Source: Ignavibacteriota bacterium
GTDB taxonomy: Bacteria > Bacteroidota > Ignavibacteria > UBA10030 > UBA6906
NCBI GenBank assembly: GCA_003152875.1
Contig: PMBF01000050.1
Coordinates: 120,312 to 158,733 of the forward strand
Length of the DNA stretch: 38,422 nt
Reading direction: 5' to 3'
The notes under the pieces are model-generated. The model was not told the DNA's origin. It made no database searches and saw nothing but the letters and a program-made list of their open reading frames with translations. Below are positions 25,152 through 30,695 of this stretch, piece by piece. The translations under genes and the position numbers were made by a program. Numbering within the stretch: position 1 is the first letter of the stretch; each line of letters begins with the position of its first letter.

Positions 25152-26129
25152 ATGCCGCATCAGTTCGAGATCGTCGTCCCGGCAGGCAAGAAAAAGGAAC
25201 GGCTCGATACCTTCCTTGCCTCCCACGTTGAGAACGCCACCCGGTCCAGGGTGCAGAAGGCGATCCGCGAGGGCGCTGTGCTCATCGGCGGGAAGACCGT
25301 CCGGCCCAGCCACCCGGTGGCCCCGGGCGAAGTCATTCAGGTCACCCTTCCCGGGAGACCGCCTCAGAAAGCATCGCCGGAGTCGATCGCGCTCGATATT
25401 GTCTATGAAGACGCCGACCTCCTCGTAGTGAACAAACCGGCCGGCATGGTCACCCACCCCGCGTTTGGGAATTACACCGGCACACTCGTCAATGCCCTCC
25501 TGTATCACTGCAATGGGCTCTCCACCCTGAACGATCCCCTGCGGCCCGGCATCGTCCACCGGCTCGATAAGAACACCTCGGGCCTCATGGTCGTGGCGAA
25601 AAACGACAACGCGCACGCGAGACTCGCCCGCCAGTTCTCCCGGCGCACCATCCTTCGTCAGTACCAGGCCGTCGTATGGGGTGTGTTCGCATCCCCGGAG
25701 GGAATCATAGAAGCCGAGCTGGGACGGAACAAATCGGACCGGAAAAAGATGGCCGTGGTACTGGAGGGGAAGCATGCGGTGACCACGTACATTGTCCTCG
25801 AACAGTTTCCGTATCTCGCCCTGCTTGGACTCAAGCTCCAGACAGGCCGCACACATCAGATTCGTGTGCACATGGCGCATATTCACCACCCGGTATTCGG
25901 TGATCCGACTTATAACGGCCGTCATCTTGTCGCCGGCCCTGGCACGGCCGCTCAGAAATCTGAAGTCCAACGCCTCCTGGCTCTTATGCCCCGCCAGGCG
26001 CTCCATGCGAAAACTATAGGTTTTTTGCATCCGACGACAGGCGAAACCCTCTTTTTCGATTCTCCTCTCCCCGCCGACATGCAGTCGCTCCTTGAGATCC
26101 TGCGCCAGCATTCTCCTGCCGGCCGATAG
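25152..26129 (+). CDS. rluD: RluD-like ribosomal large-subunit pseudouridine synthase
   Basis: 325 residues. Isomerises uridines in 23S rRNA. An N-terminal S4 RNA-binding domain (about 15-75) is followed by the RluA-family catalytic domain with the HRLDKNTSG motif; the catalytic Asp is residue 139. NKPAGMVTHP and GRTHQIRVHMAHIHHPVFGDPTY are typical. The ATG at 25152 gives a normal family N-terminus; an upstream in-frame ATG at 24900 lies inside lspA. Last gene of the yggS-rluD string. A CCTGCC/GGCAGG pair just after the stop is too loose to call a terminator. Confidence 0.95.
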   Translation: MPHQFEIVVPAGKKKERLDTFLASHVENATRSRVQKAIREGAVLIGGKTVRPSHPVAPGEVIQVTLPGRPPQKASPESIALDIVYEDADLLVVNKPAGMVTHPAFGNYTGTLVNALLYHCNGLSTLNDPLRPGIVHRLDKNTSGLMVVAKNDNAHARLARQFSRRTILRQYQAVVWGVFASPEGIIEAELGRNKSDRKKMAVVLEGKHAVTTYIVLEQFPYLALLGLKLQTGRTHQIRVHMAHIHHPVFGDPTYNGRHLVAGPGTAAQKSEVQRLLALMPRQALHAKTIGFLHPTTGETLFFDSPLPADMQSLLEILRQHSPAGR

Positions 26130-26221
26130 ACCTGCCGGAAGGAGTATTTGGCAGGAAAATTGCTCGATTCTGGCATATCCATGACATGTCTCAGGGGAAT
26201 CCATAGCGGGTCCCTGGGCTG

Positions 26222-26264
26222 TGTGACATCAATCACATCCCTTCGACCGGCATACGGGTATCTT
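26222..26264 (+). promoter_or_regulatory. CRP-type operator with -10 box (predicted class II promoter)
   Basis: TGTGA-CATCAA-TCACA (26222-26237) is a perfect match to the CRP half-site consensus with the right 6-bp spacing. TATCTT (26259-26264) is a good -10. Taking the start as 7 bases past the -10 (26271), the operator centre is at -41.5, the standard class II activator position overlapping -35; no -35 hexamer is recognisable, as expected for an activator-dependent promoter. It precedes the outer-membrane protein gene at 26349. The binding protein could be any CRP/FNR-family member. Confidence 0.7.
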
Positions 26265-26313
26265 CCCCGATGAACTTATGGCCACATGCACCCACAAAAA
26301 TCACTGTCCCGCA

Positions 26314-26324
26314 CCCCCCCCCCC
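26314..26324 (+). repeat. C11 homopolymer in the 5' leader
   Basis: Eleven consecutive C residues between the predicted transcription start (about 26271) and the start codon (26349). Tracts of this kind can change length by slipped-strand mispairing. It is outside the reading frame as annotated, so a length change would alter the leader, not the protein. Confidence 0.9.
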
Positions 26325-26348
26325 ATTCACAAGATCTTCGGAGGAAGA

Positions 26349-27266
26349 ATGAACACCTTGAAACGGGCTTGTTCTCCAGGTGCCCTGTGCCTTCTCGCCC
26401 TTGTCGTCCTCGCCGGAGCCTCGGCAGCCCGGTCGCAGAATGACCTCGAGAAAACACTGAGGCAGAATACCTCCGCCACCGTGTCGGGGTATATCCAACC
26501 CGTCGCGGACATGTTTGGCGCCAACATGCACACCGGGTATTACCATACGGCCGACGTCGAGAAGTGGGGCCTCCACATCTCTCTCGACTTCGTCGCGATG
26601 GGAGCAATGGTGAAGGATGACCAGAAGAACTATTCCGCTCCGGCGCCAGAGGGTTTCAACCCGGGTACCTTTCAGACCGCCACCCTCTTCGGCGGCAAGG
26701 GGACCGAAGTCACCGACGTTCGCACCGGACTGAAATTCAGGGGGTCCGACGGCATTATCAATGCCAGCTACTTCCCGCTTGCCGTTCCGCAGCTGACGAT
26801 CGGCAACATTTACGGAACCCAGGCCATGATTCGATTCGTCACCCTTCCCGCCAGCCTCAGCAATGGCAAGCTTCCGGCGATCACCCTCTGGGGTCTCGGC
26901 GCACGGCATAGCATCAGCCAGTACATACCGAAATTCCCGGTGGACCTCGCGGCCGGCCTCTACTTCAACAGCTTCACCTTCGGGGACATGATCGACTTCA
27001 AGGGCGTCGCCCTCAACGCCCAGGCCAGCAAGAGCTGGTCCATCCTGACCGTCTACGGCGGTCTCCAGTGGGAACAGAGCAAGATGACCCTGAGCTATAT
27101 CTCTACGGATGTGTCGGCGCCGCCTGTCGATATCACGCTGGACGGCGCGAACGCATTCCGCTTCACGGCTGGCCTGGCCCTGGGCCTCGGCCCCCTGAAG
27201 CTCTTCGGCGATGTAAACTTCGGTTCGGTGACGACGCTCTCGGCCGGTTTCGGCTTCGGCAACTGA
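26349..27266 (+). CDS. DUF6588-like outer-membrane protein
   Basis: 305 residues from ATG 26349 (GGAGGAAG just upstream); the in-frame ATG at 26286 would add a 21-residue Pro-rich leader running through the poly-C tract and is rejected. Signal peptide about 1-29 (LLALVVLAGASAARSQ). A short helix is followed by YIQPVADMFGANMHTGYYHTA and KWGLHISLDFVAMGAM, which resemble DUF6588 proteins of Bacteroidota, then amphipathic strands ending SVTTLSAGFGFGN. Probably a beta-barrel in the outer membrane; transport substrate unknown. First gene of the CRP-type unit. Confidence 0.82.
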   Translation: MNTLKRACSPGALCLLALVVLAGASAARSQNDLEKTLRQNTSATVSGYIQPVADMFGANMHTGYYHTADVEKWGLHISLDFVAMGAMVKDDQKNYSAPAPEGFNPGTFQTATLFGGKGTEVTDVRTGLKFRGSDGIINASYFPLAVPQLTIGNIYGTQAMIRFVTLPASLSNGKLPAITLWGLGARHSISQYIPKFPVDLAAGLYFNSFTFGDMIDFKGVALNAQASKSWSILTVYGGLQWEQSKMTLSYISTDVSAPPVDITLDGANAFRFTAGLALGLGPLKLFGDVNFGSVTTLSAGFGFGN

Positions 27267-27299
27267 CCGCGCGAATCCATTCTCATTCTAAGGAGTCTC

Positions 27300-27848
27300 A
27301 TGATGAAGACCATGACATTCGTGCTGGTTACGCTGATGGCGGCGCTTGCCAGCGTGGGGTTCAACTGTATCAACGACTCGTTCCAGGTGGCGGTGAATCT
27401 CCCGATCGTCCAGGAGTATCCCATCAACCCCGGCCCCGCCGGGGCGTACGGCGGCTCCGCGGTCGTGAAACTGAAAGACATCATCGACCAGTCCTATCTT
27501 GACCACATGAAGAATGTGCGCTCGTATGACATCCGCGTCAGCACGATCGGCCAGTATAGCGGCAATGTGAGCGGGTCCGTCACTATCGACGGCAACACAC
27601 TCCTGACCTACAGCGGAGCTTGGAACCAGTTCAACACTCCACAGTCGGTGCTGGGAACGTCGGGACTCGTGTCGTCGAACTCAGTGGGCGTGCAGGCGCT
27701 GCTGACCAAGCTCAATCAGTTCACGACCAATCAAAACGTTACGGTCGCGGTCACCGGCGCCGGTACCATCGCCGGCACAACAGTTCCCGCCGGTCTGGTC
27801 CTGCGCATTGAGATCCTCTCGCAGGTCGATGCCGAAATCAGCAGCTGA
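27300..27848 (+). CDS. exported protein of unknown function
   Basis: 182 residues; ATG 27300 has AGGAG 6 bases upstream. A signal peptide covers about 1-20 (FVLVTLMAALASVGF). A cysteine follows (residue 23) but the preceding residues GFN do not form a lipobox, so lipidation is doubtful. The mature part is beta-rich with many Ser/Thr/Asn/Gly residues (SGNVSGSVTIDG, VTGAGTIAGTTVPAGLVLRIEI), like a small secreted or surface beta-sandwich. No family recognised. It follows the DUF6588-like gene by 33 bp and shares its terminator, so the two probably work together. Confidence 0.8.
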   Translation: MMKTMTFVLVTLMAALASVGFNCINDSFQVAVNLPIVQEYPINPGPAGAYGGSAVVKLKDIIDQSYLDHMKNVRSYDIRVSTIGQYSGNVSGSVTIDGNTLLTYSGAWNQFNTPQSVLGTSGLVSSNSVGVQALLTKLNQFTTNQNVTVAVTGAGTIAGTTVPAGLVLRIEILSQVDAEISS

Positions 27849-27872
27849 CGCAGGTCGCTCCTGTCTCATCGT

Positions 27873-27914
27873 GCAAGCCCTCTGTGCCTTCGGGTGCTGG
27901 GGGCTTGCTGTTTT
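27873..27914 (+). terminator. intrinsic terminator of the DUF6588-like unit
   Basis: Perfect 8-bp stem GCAAGCCC (27873-27880) / GGGCTTGC (27901-27908) with a 20-base partly self-paired loop, followed by TGTTTTGT. It begins 25 bp after the stop of the 27300 gene. Confidence 0.75.
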
Positions 27915-27980
27915 GTCGACTGCAGCACCGTGCGGAGTCTCCATCATCCCTCGCTCCAACGCAGCCCGAAGACGGGGCTC

Positions 27981-27991
27981 GGGGGGGGGGG
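27981..27991 (+). repeat. G11 homopolymer
   Basis: Eleven consecutive G residues between the terminator at 27873 and the rlmN promoter. Same length as the C11 tract on the other side of the unit and of opposite base. Non-coding as annotated. Confidence 0.9.
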
Positions 27992-28048
27992 TCCGCCGCG
28001 AGCCTTGCGTACCTGCCGCCTGCCATGCCCGCCCCCCTCTCCTCTCGC

Positions 28049-28077
28049 TTGCGTCCCGCACCGGGCTTTCGTACCTT
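28049..28077 (+). promoter_or_regulatory. predicted rlmN promoter (leaderless)
   Basis: -35 TTGCGT (28049-28054), 17-bp spacer, -10 TACCTT (28072-28077). The predicted start falls on or next to the rlmN ATG at 28084, so the mRNA would be leaderless; no Shine-Dalgarno is present. Motif nearly identical to the predicted dxr promoter. Confidence 0.6.
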
Positions 28078-28083
28078 TTCACC

Positions 28084-29223
28084 ATGGAAGCGAAGGGAAA
28101 GACCAACCTGCTCGGCCTCACGAAGGAGCAGTTGGGCGACGTTGTGGAGGACCTTGGCGAGCCGCGGTACCGGGCGCAACAAATCCACGAGTGGCTGTAC
28201 GCGCGGGGCGTGACGGACTTCCGCGCGATGACAAACCTGGCGAAACCATTCCGCGATCAGCTGTCGCGGGTTGCCGTCATCCAGGGGTTGACGCCGCTTC
28301 ACCAGACGTTTTCTCCGAAGGATGGGACAACGAAGTTCCTCTTCGCGCTATCCGACGACCTGCGCATCGAGAGCGTCCTTATCCCGCCTGCCACGGCCTT
28401 CCGCGACACGGAACAGCAGGAAGAAGACGAACAAAGCCGGCTTACGCTCTGCGTCTCCACCCAGGTGGGCTGTCCTCTGGACTGCGCCTTCTGTGCCACG
28501 GGCACCATGGGTTTCCTGCGCAACCTCTCTGCGGGAGAGATCGTCGACCAGATCCTGCAGGTCAGACGCCTGACACTCAGGAGGGTCACGAACATTGTCT
28601 TCATGGGGATGGGGGAACCGCTGCTGAATTACGACAGCGTCATGGCGGCCTCAGGCATCTTCACCGCTGGTGCGGGCATCGCGCAGAAAAGGATCACCGT
28701 CTCAACTGCCGGCCTCCCGGACCGTATCCGCCGCCTGGGCCTGGAGAAACGGAAGATCAAGCTTGCGGTCTCGCTGCACAGCGCCGTGGATGCCACCCGC
28801 TCGCGCCTCATGCCCATCAACCGGCGATTCCCTCTTGAGGATCTCCTCGCAGCCGTCAGTGAGTACTACGAGGAGACCGGCCAGCGTGTCACCTATGAGG
28901 TCATCTTTTTCGACGGGGTGAACGACACCGAGCGCGAAGTGGGCGCGCTGATCAGGCTGGCCCGGCGCGTTCCGTGCAAGATCAACGTCATTCCGTATCA
29001 TTCCATCGCATTCACCGATCCCACGGGGATCGGCGCCGGCCTGCGGCCGTCGCCACGGCTTGAAGAGCTTGTGCGGCGCCTGCGGGACCATCATCTCACC
29101 GCCCTGGTCCGCTCGAGTGCGGGTGAGGAGATCGACGCGGCCTGCGGCCAGCTCGCCGTCCGGCTGTCCCGGTCACCCGGCGAACGGCGCGCCGTCCGCG
29201 GCCTCGCATCACAGTCCGCGTGA
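28084..29223 (+). CDS. rlmN: dual-specificity rRNA/tRNA adenine C2-methyltransferase
   Basis: 379 residues. Radical-SAM enzyme methylating C2 of an adenine in 23S rRNA (and tRNA). The cluster motif CxxxCxxC is C130-C134-C137 (GCPLDCAFCATG). The two mechanism cysteines match C118 and C355 of E. coli RlmN: C123 in TLCVSTQ and C354 in AACGQL. FMGMGEPLLNYD (SAM site) and the N-terminal helical RNA-binding domain are present. Start ATG 28084 gives the family N-terminus; the longer frame from 27808 runs through the terminator and the G11 tract and is rejected. adk follows after 34 bp. Confidence 0.96.
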   Translation: MEAKGKTNLLGLTKEQLGDVVEDLGEPRYRAQQIHEWLYARGVTDFRAMTNLAKPFRDQLSRVAVIQGLTPLHQTFSPKDGTTKFLFALSDDLRIESVLIPPATAFRDTEQQEEDEQSRLTLCVSTQVGCPLDCAFCATGTMGFLRNLSAGEIVDQILQVRRLTLRRVTNIVFMGMGEPLLNYDSVMAASGIFTAGAGIAQKRITVSTAGLPDRIRRLGLEKRKIKLAVSLHSAVDATRSRLMPINRRFPLEDLLAAVSEYYEETGQRVTYEVIFFDGVNDTEREVGALIRLARRVPCKINVIPYHSIAFTDPTGIGAGLRPSPRLEELVRRLRDHHLTALVRSSAGEEIDAACGQLAVRLSRSPGERRAVRGLASQSA

Positions 29224-29257
29224 AACCATCCTTCACATCACCTTCTCAGGTTCTCTC

Positions 29258-29914
29258 ATGCGAATCCTCCTGTTCGGTCCTCCCGGCGTCGGCAAAGGAA
29301 CTCAGGCCAGACTCCTCGCTGGAGAATTCGGCATCCCGCATATCTCCACAGGCGATATGCTGCGTGCGGCAGTAACCTCAGGCACGGATCTCGGGAGAAA
29401 GGCGAAGGCGATCATGGACCGCGGAGAGCTTGTGCCGGACGATATCATGATCGGCATCGTCCGCGATGTTCTCTCGTCTCCGGCTGCGGCCCGCGGCTTC
29501 ATCCTCGACGGATTTCCGCGCACCCTGCCGCAGGCCCGGGCCCTTGCGCGCCTCTTCGAGGAACTCGGCATCAGTGACTACCGAGTGCTCGAACTCCGCG
29601 TGGACGATGAGGAAGTCGTCCGGAGGCTCAGCAGCCGGCTGGTCTGCTCGCGCGACGGAACGATCTTCAGCACGCTGACCGACAAGGTGAGCGCCGGTGC
29701 TCCCTGCCCAACCTGCGGGGGCACCCTGATGCAGCGCCAGGACGACCGGGAAGAGACCATCCGCCAGAGGCTGCAGGTCTATCACTCCACCACCGCTCCT
29801 GTCATTGGGTTCTATACGGCTCGCGGGACAGCCTGTGAGGTCGATGGAGGGAAGCCCATCGAGACGGTCCATGCGGCCATTAAGTCCGTGCTCGCAGCCA
29901 AAACGCCGGTGTAA
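29258..29914 (+). CDS. adk: adenylate kinase, zinc-site type
   Basis: 218 residues. Interconverts ATP + AMP and 2 ADP. P-loop GPPGVGKGT (residues 7-15), AMP-binding STGDMLRAAV and DGFPRTLPQA, and the LID arginines are present. The long LID domain carries a metal site at the same spacing as Bacillus subtilis Adk (130/133/150/153), but with ligands Cys130, Asp133, Cys150, Cys153, i.e. the Asp is in the second position, not the fourth. ATG 29258 begins the family N-terminus; the longer frame from 29060 overlaps rlmN. Followed after 16 bp by the phosphodiesterase gene. Confidence 0.95.
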   Translation: MRILLFGPPGVGKGTQARLLAGEFGIPHISTGDMLRAAVTSGTDLGRKAKAIMDRGELVPDDIMIGIVRDVLSSPAAARGFILDGFPRTLPQARALARLFEELGISDYRVLELRVDDEEVVRRLSSRLVCSRDGTIFSTLTDKVSAGAPCPTCGGTLMQRQDDREETIRQRLQVYHSTTAPVIGFYTARGTACEVDGGKPIETVHAAIKSVLAAKTPV

Positions 29915-29930
29915 CATCTGTGATCCAGCC

Positions 29931-30695
29931 ATGCTGGTGATTGCACACAGGGGGAATTCAGCCCACGCTCCCGAAAACACCATGACGGCCTTCCGCATGG
30001 CGGCGGAAGCGGGCGCCGACATGATCGAGCTCGATGTCCGCCTGACACTCGATGGTGCTCTGGCCGTCATCCACGACCGCCGCCTGGAGCGGACGACCAC
30101 TGGCCGCGGCCCCCTTCGACGTCAGACCCGCAGGAGCCTGGCGGATCTCGATGCGGGAAGCTGGTTCGCCCGGCGGTATGCGGGGGAACAGGTTCCCCTG
30201 CTGCAGGAAATCCTGGAAGCTCTGCCCCGCTCCCTGGGCATCAACGTCGAGGCGAAGACCGACGGTGAGCCGCGCTGGAGGAAACGCATGGTACCCGCGC
30301 TGGCCGAGATCCTGCGCCGGCACGCTCATGGGCGCGCCATCCTGGTCTCCTCGTTCAACCATGCGCTGCTCCGTCGCCTCAAAGTCCTCGACCCGTCAAT
30401 CCGGACCGGGGCTCTTGCTGTTCCCCTGCGCGATGCCGCACGGCGGCCTTCGTCTCTTGCCCGCAGCCTCTCGGTCTCCGCCTTTATCTGTAGCCGCTCG
30501 ATGCTCCGGAAACGGTTTGTCCTCGATGCGCATGCCCACGGGCTCCAGCTGTTTGTCTACGGGGTCAATACCGCCCGCCATCTCATCCGTCCTCGCAGAT
30601 TTGGCGCCGACGGCATCATCACCAACTATCCGGAGCGCATGCTGCGCCTCCTGGGCCGCTCACCCGTACGCCATTTCCCGGCACACTCGCTATGA
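29931..30695 (+). CDS. glycerophosphodiester phosphodiesterase
   Basis: 254 residues, no signal peptide (cytosolic UgpQ-like). Hydrolyses glycerophosphodiesters to glycerol 3-phosphate and an alcohol. The GDPD signature is complete: HRGNSAHAPENT (catalytic His6, metal-binding Glu), ELDVRLTLDG (ExD metal ligands), VIHD (second catalytic His), NVEAK (metal-binding Glu), and the terminal GADGIITNYPERM. Its C-terminal TGA overlaps the start of the CHAT lipoprotein gene (ATGA). Likely in an operon with adk and the CHAT gene. Confidence 0.93.
   Translation: MLVIAHRGNSAHAPENTMTAFRMAAEAGADMIELDVRLTLDGALAVIHDRRLERTTTGRGPLRRQTRRSLADLDAGSWFARRYAGEQVPLLQEILEALPRSLGINVEAKTDGEPRWRKRMVPALAEILRRHAHGRAILVSSFNHALLRRLKVLDPSIRTGALAVPLRDAARRPSSLARSLSVSAFICSRSMLRKRFVLDAHAHGLQLFVYGVNTARHLIRPRRFGADGIITNYPERMLRLLGRSPVRHFPAHSL

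Noticed and set aside
26131-26155. CCTGCC/GGCAGG pair after rluD as a terminator
   Set aside because: Only 6 bp with a 13-base loop and followed by A residues, not T.
26286-26348. Upstream start putting the C11 tract inside the coding sequence (classical on/off phase variation)
   Set aside because: The ATG at 26349 has an excellent GGAGGAAG site and begins a proper signal peptide; the extension would be Pro-rich.
27849-28083. Possible small RNA or tRNA in the gap before rlmN
   Set aside because: The only clear structure is the intrinsic terminator at 27873; no cloverleaf or T-loop sequence is found.
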